Assembly (NCBI GenBank): GCA_023213395.1
Contig: CM041465.1
Span: forward strand, 102,617,741 to 102,681,740
DNA: 64,000 nucleotides
From: Cycas panzhihuaensis
Taxonomy: Eukaryota; Cycadophyta
Reading direction: 5' to 3'
Part shown: positions 34,558 through 46,605 of the stretch, piece by piece
How the letters are laid out: each line of letters opens with the position of its first letter
Numbering within the stretch: the first letter of the stretch is position 1
Notes under the pieces: model-generated
Told to the model about the DNA's origin: nothing
Database searches by the model: none
Seen by the model: the letters and a program-made list of their open reading frames with translations, nothing else
Program-made: the position numbers and the translations under genes

Positions 34558-35214
34558 CTAGCGTGGATCCGATCGCGAGGATCTTCTGGTGACCAAGCCT
34601 ATGGTGACCAGAAGGCAAGTTGGGCACAAAACTCGCCAGATGCTCAAGCAGGGCTTCGTCATCCTCGAAGTAATCCACCCCATGGATGACCTTACCTCGA
34701 GTAGAGGAAGCACTGGAGGTAGTAAGAGCAACAGGACCATGATGGTCGTCGGGTTGCTCAACTTCCTTGCGGGAATCTGAAGGAAAGCCAAGAAGATGCT
34801 CCTCGGAATACCTATGGGGGGTAATGAAGAAGAAGAATCGACAACGGGTGGGTCAACATGAGCGATGATGTGGGACACGTACGAATAGCTAGCCTCACCA
34901 ATGAGAGGGATGCTAGATGGGGATCTAGAACGAGACGGGTGCGACCTACTGGCGTGGAGGAAAGAGACGGTGTGAAGACAATCCTCGTCTTCGTCGAGTG
35001 ACTCGTCGTCACTAAACGAAGCAAGGTACCTATAACTCCCAATGCTAATAGGGGCGAACCGCGTGAGACTAGGGGAAGAAGATGCAGGATCTTCTTCGGA
35101 TAGGTTAGGTATACCAATAGAGCAAGCCGAGGCATGCGTGGAAGGACCTGGGTTTGCCAAATTGGTGGAATGAGTTTGTTTGGTAAATGGGCATTTGCAG
35201 GGAATCACTCTCAT
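34558..35214 (-). pseudogene. Acidic linker between PR and RT of Ty3-2
   Basis: An open frame of 218 codons, Ser/Pro-rich with FSDDESLDEDED. Its homologue in Ty3-1 is 10446-9946. It has no recognised domain. Conservation of frame and acidic motif in both copies suggests it is part of the polyprotein rather than noise. Confidence 0.55.
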
Positions 35215-35327
35215 TTGTCCGTCGTGGATGAATTTAAGTTATCCCCAAAGAGTCGAGCACATGGCTCCCATTTGGTCGAGCCATGGACGACCTAGAAGGA
35301 GGTTGTAATCCACGTCAACGTCGAGGA

Positions 35328-35738
35328 CTACAACGCCAAGAAGAATGGTCTTGCCCTCAAGGGTGAGCTAATCGCGACAGATCCCAAAGGGGTCTTCTCG
35401 CTACCGTCATAACCTTGGCATCGCCAGGGAACAGGTTCCAAGGTGGAAATACCAAGATCTTGCATGGCACGCAAGGGTATGGCATTGACAGAAGAACCGT
35501 TGTCGACAACAGTCCTTCGAAGGGTACAATCGGGTGTATCGATAGTGATAGTGAATGGGAAGTTCCACTGACGTTCCCTTTCACCGGCGGGAGAGAGATC
35601 CTTAGGATCAAATGAGATAACGAGTCCACAACCTTGGGTGATACCCAAAGCATGGACAGGCGCATCACTCGATCCTAAAGCTTCCAGCAGGAGGGCCCAC
35701 TGCTCGGGACAACTCCTCAAAACGTCCATCAAGGACAT
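35328..35738 (-). pseudogene. Protease of Ty3-2
   Basis: A retropepsin-like aspartic protease with the active-site motif VVDNGSSVNAIPL (about 35481-35514) followed by a hydrophobic LGI...PFFLAL stretch. DNGSS in place of DTG/DSG is a form seen in plant Athila/Tat-type elements. It would cut the Gag-Pol polyprotein. It follows gag after a gap (36139-35740) in which no continuous frame is seen, so gag and pol are not in one uninterrupted frame here. Confidence 0.78.
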
Positions 35739-36138
35739 CCCTGCGGCAACAGTATGGAGCTCGTCTACGATGGAGAAGGGCTTACCCTTCGCAGTAGGCT
35801 GGGTAAGTGCCCTTCAAAAATCGTAATGACCTGGGCGCACAGGAATAGCCTTGGAAAAGAGAGGTATTTCTGGAGGAAGGTTCTCTGGAAGAGGGTCAGG
35901 AGGAGCGGAAGAACAAGACACTCCCGTTGCTTCCTTGGTGGCTTGAGATCACATAAGGGCGTAAGTAGGAGTTACTTCAAGCAACTAGATCACCTTCTTC
36001 CCCTTGTTCCGGGGTCACGAAGGTGACGGGGTGCGACGGCTAGGAGAACGAGAGGAAGAAGACGAGTTCCGGGCACCCTTCCCTTTGTCGCGGGAAGGAC
36101 GGGGATCAGGCAAACTTCCTGCTTTGCTGTTTCTTGGT

Positions 36139-38319
36139 TTAGGTGTTGCGATCGCGTTCCCCATGTTTAGGGAATGGATCCTTATGAACTGGTTGATCCA
36201 AATTGGGCCTTGAGGCCCGTTTGGGGGAAGAATCAATTCGAGGGGCATCCTTCGGATGCTGGGCCCTACAACGCAAATCGTCGTAGAAGCACTCCCCATG
36301 AATGGAGCACCACTTCTTCTCAAGCGGAGGGTCTGACCTTATCGCTTGAGAGGACTGGGCATTTCCATTCCTAGGGAGAGGAGCTTGGGTTGTTTGTTGG
36401 ACTTGTTTATTGGATGTAGGGGATGAAGGAGTCTGAAGCTTGAGTTCCTTCATCGTACACTCGAATGAGCATATGGCTAATGTGAGAGGGTCCAAAGTCC
36501 TCTCAGTTGGATGAGAGGAAGACCAGGTAGGTTGTGAAGGTTTGGTATCCTTGGTTGGGGGTGGTGCCTCACGGCGCTGTGAGGGCTTAAGAGGTTTCTT
36601 GAGACTAGCTTGGATCTCAATAGCCTCCAACGCCAAACACTTGGCGATCGCGGAGTCACATGTGGTCGCCCCCATCTTGAGGACTTCCACATGAACTTCG
36701 GGATGAAGTGCGTTGATGAAAAGGTCTCGCTTTAGCTCCTCGGGCAATGTTGCCTTAGTGGAATGAAGCAAGTCGTGGAATCACCGCACAAAGTCATGAT
36801 TCATCTCATCGTGACCTTGTTTGAGCGAAAGAAGCGACTTTATTCTACTCTCGAATGGACGAGCTACATCAAAATAGTTGATGAACTCATCCACCAATTG
36901 CTGGAATGAATGGATAGAATGGGCAGGGAGACGGTAGAACCACTTGAGGGTGTCACCCTGCAAGGATCGTGGGAACAACTTCATTAAAATGTGGTTGTAA
37001 GCCCAGTAATCGATGCATGCCATAGAAAAACTACGCACATGCTCTGCCGGGTCTTGCGACGAAGTTCCATCGAATCTAGGAACTTCAGGGGGATGAGGCA
37101 ACAGATTGGTTCTTAATGCCTCAATGGAAAGGTGTGTTGACCTAAAGTCCATGAAGGGGCGTGCCCTTGCCTGGACCGTAGGGTCAACGAATGTCGCAGT
37201 AGGTAATGAACAAGGACTGGATGGGGGTAAAACACCCATCCCTCCTTGAGGAAACGCCCCTTGCTGGAAAGAGGCATGGGGGTAGGTGATTTGGAAGGGA
37301 GTCAGATTCCCTTGTGAAGGCACAACGAATGGGATTGCATTGGACGATGGGCAAGGCGGATGTGGAACCAGGTTTTGCCCATATGGGCCACCCGTAGGTG
37401 GAGCGACCCCATATGAGTGTAGCGGATCCACCCCATAAACTGGGAGACAGCTTCCTCTACCCTGCCCCCAAGGTTGAGAAGTATACCCTGGGGGGATGTA
37501 GAAGGAAGCGCCAACGTGTTGGTTTTGAGGATGTGTGGGAGCGGTTCCCACATGACTAGTGGTCGGAAGGTTAGTAGGACCGGCATGCCTACTAGGAACA
37601 GCATGCACCACATTAGGGGATGGCATATTGGTTTGGTTAGGGACAGGTATGCTAACCTTCAATTGAGGGAAAGACACACCACGGGGAGATCCTGAGACAC
37701 TAGGACCTCGATGGGAAATGGAAGGCGCGACACGTGCCCCCACTGCGGGAATAGGAAAGGAGTGGGACACATGCGCAGGCACGAAGGGATTCGTTATCAA
37801 AGGAAGAGTAGATGAGGATGAGGCGTACGGGGGAGGAGCGGAAGAGGAAGAGGCTCCTCCCCGTAGGGCACCCTCAAGCCATCCAAGACGCGGTTGCAAG
37901 CGTGCCGTGCGGTGACACTCGTTGAGAGCTTCAACTACGTCGATGGGAGGGGTTCCTACATACTCGTAAGAGGTAACTGGGACTTCGAACAAAGTAGGTT
38001 CCTCGGAATGCCCCTCATAAGAGTCACCAAATACATGGCAAGTCTCAAGAGGGGCAAATCCTTCTATGGCATGGGTAGAAGGATGGACATCGGGTGAGAG
38101 ATGTTGGTCATTTGGGTAATAAAGGGGTTCATCACCTTCTTGGGTGGACCCGGGAATAGAGGAAGGAAAAGTATGGGTTTCCAAGGTTGAAGTGTGGTAG
38201 GCCCAGTCGGAAGAGTATCCCTCCATAGTCAGATCGGAATCCGACAAAGGAAGAGGGCGATACTCAGGATCTTCTAACAATGGAGGTAGACCGCGCAAAT
38301 GACGAGAAAAGCGTCGCAT
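36139..38319 (-). pseudogene. gag of Ty3-2
   Basis: The longest coding stretch of the window: 512 codons from MRRFSRHLRG, then one TGA at 36781 (a CGA-type site), then 210 more codons in the same frame. The Pro/Ser/Gly-rich N-terminal half contains many His-Gly-Pro repeats. The capsid domain (about residues 385-540) has FDGTSSQDPAEHVRSFSMA and LFPRSLQGDTLKWFYRLP. A basic segment follows with a Cys/His knuckle WCSIHGECFYDDLRC near 36290-36335. The structure agrees with the Retrotrans_gag family and places the start at 38319, just inside the PBS. Confidence 0.9.
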
Positions 38320-38470
38320 GCAAGATCAACCAACAATGTTAGGAAAAGAGAGAGAGTGGTAAAGCACACGCGTTGGGGGCTGCCCAACATAGAGATCGAA
38401 ATAGGTATAAAAGGATCATAAGAAGGTAGCGAAACCAACTAAGAGACCTAAACTAGCTCCCCATCGGGCA

Positions 38471-38488
38471 TCCCCAAGATGGTCGCCA
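38471..38488 (-). other. Primer-binding site of Ty3-2
   Basis: Minus strand TGGCGACCATCTTGGGGA, one base from the LTR end. Similar TGGCGAC...TGGGGA sites are used by plant Athila/Tat-type elements in place of the iMet site. Confidence 0.8.
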
Positions 38489-38489
38489 A

Positions 38490-41060
38490 GGGACGATCGC
38501 CTATGAGATAGCTACTTAACTAATAGGTGTGGTGAGAGTGGGTGGTGATGGAATCGAAGGAGAGACCTATAAGAAAAGTAATTACTACGCAGAGCGCCTG
38601 CTTGTTGGAGCGAGTTCGGGATCTGCAATGGAGTATGGCTACCAACAAGTGATCCTCCACCACTTCAAATGAAGGGTGAAGAGGTGTAGGGCTAGCCTGG
38701 GTTGACCTAGGGACAGGATCCTCCCACCCTTGGATGGCCGGAAGGGGAAGGAGAAGATCCAAGGAAAATAGATCAAGGGTGTGCCTAAACAAGCCAACTG
38801 GGGTACACAAGCAACATGGGAGGCAAGAAACTTGTGCGGCTAAGGAGAGGATGAAAGGTGAAAGGGCGGTTCCTATGGCCTTTCCTATAGATAACAAAGA
38901 TACAAGTAATAAAACAAATAGAGCAGAATCAAAGAACAAAGCCCAATTTCCCTTTTATTTTCCAATGTGTTAATTACTAAGAAAGGAATCTAAAAGGAAA
39001 AAAAAGTAATAAGGTAGAGTAAGGTGTGCACCTGGACCGAGAGCGTGCGTGACAAAGACCTTCTCGAGGGGCACCAACCTACTCCATGCGGCACGTTGGA
39101 TGTGGAATGTTGTAGCGGATTCGGATGAGAGGCTCCCTTACCTTCCCCGGAAAAATACCAAATGTGATGCCAAGGAAAGAAAGGAAGTAAATGCTAATAA
39201 CCGAAGAGGTGCGAAAGTACGATGTACATGGAAGCACTTACCGGTGACAGAGCTAACGGACAATATCCTTCGCACTCACCAAATACCTGCAAGCAATGGC
39301 AACCTCCCCCTTTTCTGGAGAAAGGATACTAACATGCAATACAAGATTCTAACAACATATATCTATATAATGCAAATAAGAATCTAAATGCACGTATGTT
39401 AGTATCAACCCAATGATGAAAGTACATAAAAGAGGGTAACCAAAGCAAAGGTAAATGACTGGTAAGCCTCGGAGTGGCCCACCTCCCGCAAATAGCACCC
39501 TAACCTCCCCCCAAGAGCCATAAGGCAGCGAGGGCAAGGCCAAGAGAGATGGCTGGAAACGGCAACAAGGAGGTGAAGAAGGACCAAAGAACACCTGCGG
39601 CGAACCAGGATGCTATGAGGAGCAAACTGGACTGCCGGGAAGAAAGTTGGACAAGGACTAGCGGTTGGGACTTACGTGAGTTGCCCAAACATGAACTTGA
39701 GCCCTCAAACCAGCACTGCAACGTGTGACAGTGCTGATTTCAGCGGCTAAATGAGGGCCAACAAACCCTTGTTTGCATGCCAAGCATAGCACAAGGCGAG
39801 AGGGAGGACTTGGGGGCTTAGAGCCGCTTAGGGAGCGTGGAAGGTGGTACGGAATCCACCCAGCTCCTTCCCAAAGCCTATGCCAATCCTCAACGCTGCT
39901 GCCTTGAGCAGCAAACGCATGCAAGAGGCACAAAAATAGTGGCAAAACAGCCCACTAAAAGGAGGAAAACCAAACTCACAAGGACAAGCAGGGAGCAAGT
40001 AAGATGGAACATTAATATCACAAGAAAAACAATGCAAATCAAGAAATACCTAAGTGAGGGAGGCAAGAGGCTTGCCTCAGCCAAGGGGCAGTGAAGAGGG
40101 GCTGAGAAATCAGCCCAGACCTGTGGTGTAGCAAGTTTGGGACCCTGCTAAGGAGGTTGGAAGGGAAACACCTGCACTTGAAGCACTTGAAGGCTGCCTG
40201 GGGCAAAGATCTATTGGAACCTCTCCAAGGGGCCCTCTCCAAGGTGCATGAGGGGCTCGGAGAATGTCCTAGCCACACCAAAGGAGAGCAGGGCATTGTA
40301 GGAGAGACGCAGGTCCTGTGGTAGCAGCAGAGCAACAGGGAAGGGCAGAGCACAGCCGTGTTTCCTTGAGGAGCAATTCAAAAGTGAGCAAAAAGTTCTT
40401 AAAAATGAGTCAAAAGTGACTTAAGTACTCAAACCAAACCCTAAAGCGAGCGATTAGGGCATGGTTGGAAGAGAGTTAAGTCGTGAAATATATGGCGTCA
40501 TGATAAATGCGAAATTGCCACTACAGATTTTAAAAAACAAGTTAGAACAGGTCATACTGTCAAGAATTCCAGATCATGAATATTCCTAAGACTGCGGAAA
40601 TTTTCGGCCAGACACACCCAAAGGCGTAACAGGCCCGGCCACCTTTAGGCTAGGCGTATAACAAAAGGACCAATAGGGGGCTTAGACACCTACCCGAGGG
40701 TAAACAAGCCAACAAACGGGTCAAAGGAGCAAAAATAGGGCTCAACCAGTATAATCGACCAAACGAGCAACGGGTCATCACACCAAGTGAGGTGGTGCAA
40801 ACCGAGTGGATCTTGGAGTAAGGAGGGCAGATGCGGGAAGTAAAGTGGCCACCAGGGTGCCACACTCGCTGGGAGTGCGCCCCTGCTATAGTCATCATAG
40901 GCTAAAATAAGCGTAGATGAGGACAAAGTCACCTACAAAGCCACACACATGCAGACATGCGAGCAAACACTCATCAAAAGAAAGTGATGATAATGCGAGA
41001 AACATACCTGCACTTACCTGAGTCGGTGATTCCGTATCCATTCTCGAAAGCCGGGAAATA
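38490..41060 (-). repeat. 5' LTR of Ty3-2 (2571 bp)
   Basis: Pairs with 24534-27113. Its plus-strand start GGGACGATCG aligns with TGGACGCGCA and its end is GGGAAATA (CA to TA). GAAAT follows at 41061-41065. Confidence 0.94.
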
Positions 41061-41160
41061 GAAATGTAAGAGAAGTAGTCTAAATTTTAGTAAATAAATG
41101 AGAGTAATGATAAAAAATATTCACAATGATTACAAGAAATAATCTCACATTAGATAACAA
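41061..41160 (-). repeat. Remaining part of the Ty1-B 5' LTR (extent uncertain)
   Basis: Continuation of the copia LTR that Ty3-2 entered ten bases from its end. A minus-strand TGTTATCTAATG at 41159 could be the LTR start, which would make an unusually short LTR of about 105 bp. A longer LTR cannot be excluded because no second copy is in the window. Confidence 0.4.
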
Positions 41161-44096
41161 AATAGTATAATAGTTAAGTCTACTCTTGATGCATCAATCA
41201 ATCAATTTGATTAATTGGTAAGAGTAAGACTACTCTTCATTTTAATGAGAGTGTAAGCAAAGAATTAAGTTGTAAAAGTTGTAAACTAGGGAAACATCAA
41301 GGTATAACTCATGCACACTCTTGCATGTATGAGAGCAAGAATAGAAATATAACTCTTGAAAGAACCTATCTAGTGTGGCACATCAATCAACTTGAGTAAA
41401 AGAATGAGAAAGAATTAAAATTTACTTTTAACACTTATTGCCCAAACTCTACCCTAGAGGATTAATATGATTTCTTCTATTTTCCTTTATCTTGATTTCA
41501 TCATCACTATTTCTTCAGTTGCCTTGAAACTTAGGGATGAAGTTCTTTCCTACTTTAAAGATGAAACTCTCTCAAATTCATTACTTATAAAGTCTTTTCC
41601 TTTTATTCTACCATTAGTTTCATAAACCACTCATCTTATATATTGAACTTGTTCACATGCCCTTGTAAAATATGATAATAAAATGATATGTTAAGAAAAT
41701 AAATTTGATACATTAGACCAACCCATTGTATTCGATACTTCATCAATTGCTAGATTAGTTTACCTACACAGCTTATTAGTAATGCATAAGTTTTTTCACA
41801 AAAAGGTTACATTACTTTAAGTTCCTCCATAAAGTCTTAGAGTCTCTCCTTTGTGGTAATTTCCATTTTTTCAAACATCTAGTCCTAATCTTATGGATAG
41901 CTATGAATTAATTCTTGTTGGCCATAGGTGTAATCTTCTTAAAACACATAACTCATTATTAATTTTTTCTATAATGCAAGGATAGTTTTATTATCTCTAT
42001 TATTTTCTATCATCCTTTGAGGAACTTACAATTCCATTTTATTGTACTTAATGATACTTTTAATTATATGACTATTAGCATTACACACTAACCTTAATAC
42101 TTATAATTAAACATTTCCCATAATAACATTAGGATTATAGCCATTTTAATCTTAGAAGTTCCTTGTGAGGATCATGTTAACTAATAGATCTTTTATCTTC
42201 CTCATCACAAATCACCAAGATCTCCTCTAGTGACTCTTGGGAGTTATTCATTATTGGACAATTAGTTATCAAAGAACTTAGTCCCAAAGAAGTTATTCTC
42301 TAAATATATCATGTTGTATATCCTTATAAATTACCTACCCATAATTATTAAAATTATCATTTACAGTATAAGCTTCATTAATTTAAAAGGCATTCCATCT
42401 AATTTTAAAGATAAATTTCCTTCTTCAACTACTACTAATTTCTTCTTGTTAATTTCTAGTTTATGCTTACATCATCAATTTTATAGCTTGAGATAAGGCT
42501 AAGGCCTATAGCTTATTCCTCCTACCTCTCTAAACTTTGGTGATCATATTGTTCTATTCCTTAAACAATGCTTACGTTTCTATCATTAAGTTTCATTTCC
42601 CTTTAGGTCAATCTGAAGGGAAGTAACCTTATATTATAGCTTAAAGATTTACTCTAACTACTTATGATTTTCCTCTTTTACTGTCTATACTTGTGCATCC
42701 TAAAGTATTCATAATTTACTCAGGAGTTCTCTTATCTCATTATCTTTCTTTTATCTCTACTAAAAATCAATAATTAATTTGAAATACTAATGGATAAATA
42801 ATTAAAGCCATATGTGGGTTGTTTATATTTGAAATAATAAAGAGAATAAATCCCAAACCTTTGTAATATCACTTCTAATTATGGGTCTTTCTTGATAATT
42901 CCATATGAGTTCCTTTCTCTTTAAATAAAAAGAATCCTTTATATTTTACTAATTTTTCCACTTTGGAAATTTTTTTTATCACCTAAAATCATGACTCACT
43001 TCTGAATTTATACATGTAGGGTTCTGTTACTAATACCCTTCTTTTCTTGTGATTGAGATAATGTCACCTTTTCTTATTGCTTCCTCTCCACTACTACTCC
43101 GCTTTATTATATACTTTCAATGTTTTGTCTATTAATTTAGGACATTAATCCAAACTTGTAGAGGTTTAAAATCCCCCTTTAATTAAATAGATTAATTAGT
43201 ACCTTCATTTTGGGTTCTTATCTTCTTTATTGGTCTTTAACTAAGAATGGTGCAAGTATAACTGCCTTCTTCAAGAGACGTTTAAGTCACATCTATATTA
43301 AATCTTGTCTTTTTTATATTTTATTTACAATATGTAAGTTAACTTATCGGTATACACCTATAATTATATTGGCTATACCTCTCTCCTACTAAATCGGGCA
43401 CCTCTAATGACCCTATTCTTATTTTTCATTCATCATATGAACTCCATCATAACTTGGCCATGGTCAAAATATAACTTGTGTGTTGAGGTGGCTAAGGGAG
43501 AGGTTTACTTCCCTTATTGAGATATCTAGTTAGTTTTAGTACAAACATCCCTTTAAGTGAAAATTTATACTGTGTTAAAGTCCTTTATCAAATGATATTA
43601 CTTCTAGTACTTATTCTTTTTTCTATTAATTTTAGCCTTCCTCTAAACAAAACTAAAGAGAGTTATCTAAATAATTTTTAATATTTTTAGAAGTTCCCTT
43701 CAAATTTTAGTTAAAGGAAAATTTATAATGACATTCAATATAAACTTGTTTAATTATGAATGTGTTTGTAATTAATTTTATCATTATATTAGCCTTAGGT
43801 CTATGAAGAGGTATATTATTTTTTAATATTTATCATAAGTTCCTAGGAACAAATAAAATATAGGTTTTAAATTAAACTCATTTACTACTTAAGGTGGAAA
43901 ATAATTTAAGGGAATCTCCCTACATGTAAAAAAATTAAAATCTAGTATTTTTGGTTGAACTACTAAGCAAATACATATAAATTTTGAGTATGACTTCTAT
44001 ACAAGTTAAATTTCAACTTGTTTTTTCATGTTCTAAATCAATCCCTCTTAATACATTATCTATTTATATAACTTTAATATGTATTTATTTATCAAA
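41161..44096. other. AT-rich DNA without recognisable genes
   Basis: Both strands are full of stops. I found no retrotransposon motif, RNA gene or splice-supported exon. It may be old retrotransposon or host intergenic DNA. Confidence 0.55.
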
Positions 44097-44362
44097 AGTT
44101 ATTAATGCAAATCGTGGATCACTTATAACTTTGTTGCTTTGTTGTTAAATACTTGCTTGACTTAGCATGACCCTAACTATCTAGAAAATCTTTATATTTT
44201 GAGCCATATGCTAGTGCCTAATCAACTAGAGTTATTAACTCAAATCGTGGATCACTTATAACTTTGTTGCTTTGTTGTTAAATACTTGCTTGACTTAGCA
44301 TGACCCTAACTATCTAGAAAATCTTCATATTTTGAGCCATATGCTAGTGCCTAATCAACTAG
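44097..44362. repeat. 133 bp perfect-register tandem duplication
   Basis: Unit 44097-44229 is repeated at 44230-44362 with about three mismatches, so it is a recent local duplication. It lies on the 3' side of a decayed minus-strand integrase fragment. The unit itself encodes nothing recognisable. Confidence 0.93.
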
Positions 44363-44539
44363 CTTTATTTTTTCTTCCTCTTCAATATATAGGTCATACC
44401 ATTTCTTTCTTTATTACTAAAAAATTTGGGTTCTTTGAAGTGCTTCTTCTATGATTTCATCTAATTCATGTATGTTGATTATTCATTATTAGTGGGATTT
44501 TGTCAATATGGTATTTAGTTGATTAGTTATTCTTAATGT

Positions 44540-44735
44540 TTTAATTTCTAATTCTATTACTATTATAACATACTTTTTATATGGGAGCTTTAATAAGATA
44601 AAACTTTTTGTTGTCTTTAAAGTCAGCCCATAAGGCTTCTCGAAGCCTCTCTCCCCATTCTCTCTTATGTGATTAAATGGTTTTAATAATAATTTTCTCT
44701 AACTCCTTATCTATGAATTCAACTTATCTACTTTT
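44540..44735 (-). pseudogene. Integrase C-terminal fragment of a gypsy element
   Basis: The minus strand reads DKELEKIIIKTI, one stop, then HKREWGERLREALWAD and, after a frameshift, IELEIKTLRI (about 44605-44635). This matches the end of the gypsy integrase core and the start of its C-terminal domain. It directly follows Ty3-3 gag on the minus strand with no PR, RT or RNase H between, so either a large deletion joined them or this belongs to a different element. Confidence 0.55.
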
Positions 44736-44749
44736 TTATGAGTAACATC

Positions 44750-46461
44750 AAAGTAATTGATGAAAGTTATCTATTTTTCAAAAGGGCAAGCAACATCGAA
44801 GTAGTTGACGAAAGTATTAACCAACTACTAAAAGCAGATGATGGAGTGGGTTAGAAGATCATAAAACCAATTGAGAGCATCCTCTTGAAGAGACCTCAGA
44901 AATAGCTTCATCAAGATGTGGCCACAAGACTAATAATTGATGCATTCCATAGAAAATAAGTGGGTTGGTATGGATAAGTTGGTTGGAACTAGGGTGTACC
45001 TTAAGGGGTGTACCCTTATTGGTAGGGCTAGTATTGAGGAGCTACTTAAGGGATGCCCCCATCTATATATAAAGGCATCATTCAAGCATAGGGGCAAGGA
45101 CCATGAGAAGATAAGTGAGCATAGCTCAAAGCACCATATGAAGGGGCTTGATATGATGGACCACCTTGACCCACAATTGCCTTAGGACCTATGGCATAAG
45201 GTGGGATAGAAAGAGGATAGGTTGAGATTGGTAAGGTTGGGTAAGTAGGACTTGATAAGTAAGCATAGGATAGGATATTATAGTATGATAAGGAGGAATA
45301 AAATATAATGAAGGATGAGGCAAAGGGTTCTACACATATAGGCCTTTAACTAGAGAGGAAACCCCATATAGATGAAGTGGATTAACACCATATGCAATCA
45401 AGGGGCGAGGTCCACCTTGCTCCCACTGTTAAGCAGTATAGCCAAGTGGGGTATAGGTGGAAAAATTAGGTTGGTAAGGGTGAGGAGGAGGTTGAGGGAC
45501 TTATCGAGGTCCTATATAATGAGGACATGGCAGGAAAGGTGGAATGAAAAGGGCCATTTAAGTAGCACTTAACTAAGAAATAGATGTATGCAAGCTAGTA
45601 GGTGGAGGAATCAAAGTGGGGAATAAAGGACTCAGGCTAAGATAAGGCTTAGGAAGGCTACGGGATTGCTCTAGATAAGGGACACATAGATTGGGCTATT
45701 GTAAGTAATTGTTGGATAAGCAAAGGGATGGTTTAGGCAATAATTTATGAAGCAAGTTAAGGTTGGCTAAATAATAATGGAGCTAGGATATGCGTAGAGA
45801 AGGCAAGGGTGCTAAAAATTAAATGATGAGTCCAAGTAGGGGTAACTTTGCCTATAATTACTTTGAATTAGGCCCTTAGTATAACCACAATATCCCAAGC
45901 TATGTTTTTTATTTGAAATTAGTTTGAGACTTTCTCAACATCTTAGGCTTTATTAAAGGAAAATGTTTAAGTTGATGGCTTTGAGATTTAAGAAGGATCA
46001 TTAAGCTAGATAGCCCTAATCATATGAGTAAGGGATCCTATAGGGTTCTAATAGAACCCTTTAGCATCATAAGTTTGGTAGGCAGGATCCACACATTCTT
46101 GATAAGGTGGGTAGCGAGGGTAAGATTTGGTGTATTAGGACCAATCTTGGGCATAGGATTGATAGGGTTCCTATTCTTGATAAGGGTCCTAAGGTTGGTA
46201 AAGGGGCTAAGGATGGAAGGGGTCTTTTGACCCCTTAGGAGGGATTTGACCTACCATTAAAGATAACTCATAAGGTAAGGAGATGGGTGGATGAATTAGA
46301 TTGGGGTCAAGTAGAGAAAAGACCTCAAAGGTAGTAAGAGAATCATTACATATAAGAGGGAAAAATGGAAGAGAAAGGACATAGATAAAAAAGAGTGGGG
46401 TGACATGCATCAAGGCTCTAAAAGTATATGAGACATGCAAGGGATCCTTACAAAAGCCCAT
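44750..46461 (-). pseudogene. gag remnant of Ty3-3
   Basis: The best part is 44950-44750, where HILMKLFLRSLQ and FVNYFDVACPFEK align with Ty3-2 gag (HILMKLFPRSLQ, FINYFDVARPFES). A likely start is the ATG at 46461, at the same distance from the PBS as in the other copies. The sequence between is diverged and interrupted. The element is a third, older member of the Ty3-1/Ty3-2 lineage. Confidence 0.68.
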
Positions 46462-46560
46462 GATTAAATGAAAAGAACCTTACCCTAACTCATATGGCTA
46501 AAGTAGAGGAGAGAGGAGGGTAAAGGAAAAGTAATTCAAGGCCAACACCTTATTAGTAAG

Positions 46561-46578
46561 TCCCCTATTTAGTCATTA
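46561..46578 (-). other. Primer-binding site of Ty3-3
   Basis: Minus strand TAATGACTAAATAGGGGA, aligning with TGGTGACCATACTGGGGA of Ty3-1. It sits one base from an LTR start at 46580, the same geometry as Ty3-1 and Ty3-2. Confidence 0.6.
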
Positions 46579-46579
46579 G

Positions 46580-46605
46580 TGAACATGGATGAATAGGGGA
46601 AGAGG
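46580..46605 (-). repeat. First bases of the Ty3-3 LTR, before Ty1-E insertion
   Basis: TGAACATGGATG... directly after the PBS. Ty1-E is inserted 26 bases inside. The AGAGG at 46601-46605 is one copy of its target duplication. Confidence 0.5.

Larger units (their letters stand above)
24534..41060 (-). mobile_element. Ty3-2: full-length Tat-like gypsy element with antisense gene
   Basis: 16.5 kb. LTRs are 24534-27113 and 38490-41060, the target duplication is GAAAT (24529-24533 and 41061-41065), and the PBS is at 38471-38488. Minus-strand order: gag (38319-36139), PR, acidic linker, RT, RNase H, INT (to 31690), an antisense plus-strand gene (28631-31039), an extra RNase H1-type domain (27947-27526), 3' LTR. 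RT before INT and the PLPLEVEIPSLRV-type INT tail place it with plant Ty3/gypsy Athila/Tat elements. Every domain is present, but each carries one or a few stops or frameshifts, so it is probably no longer active. Its conservation makes it the reference for reading Ty3-1 and Ty3-3. Confidence 0.95.

Noticed and set aside
37302-37613. 103-codon minus-strand frame inside gag of Ty3-2
   Set aside because: Out-of-frame shadow of the 512-codon gag frame.
42311-43392. Short frames at 42311-42496 and 43210-43392
   Set aside because: AT-rich chance frames of 60 codons without domain, splice or conservation support.
44097-44362. Possible satellite or CRISPR-like array
   Set aside because: Only two adjacent copies with no spacers. 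A simple tandem duplication.
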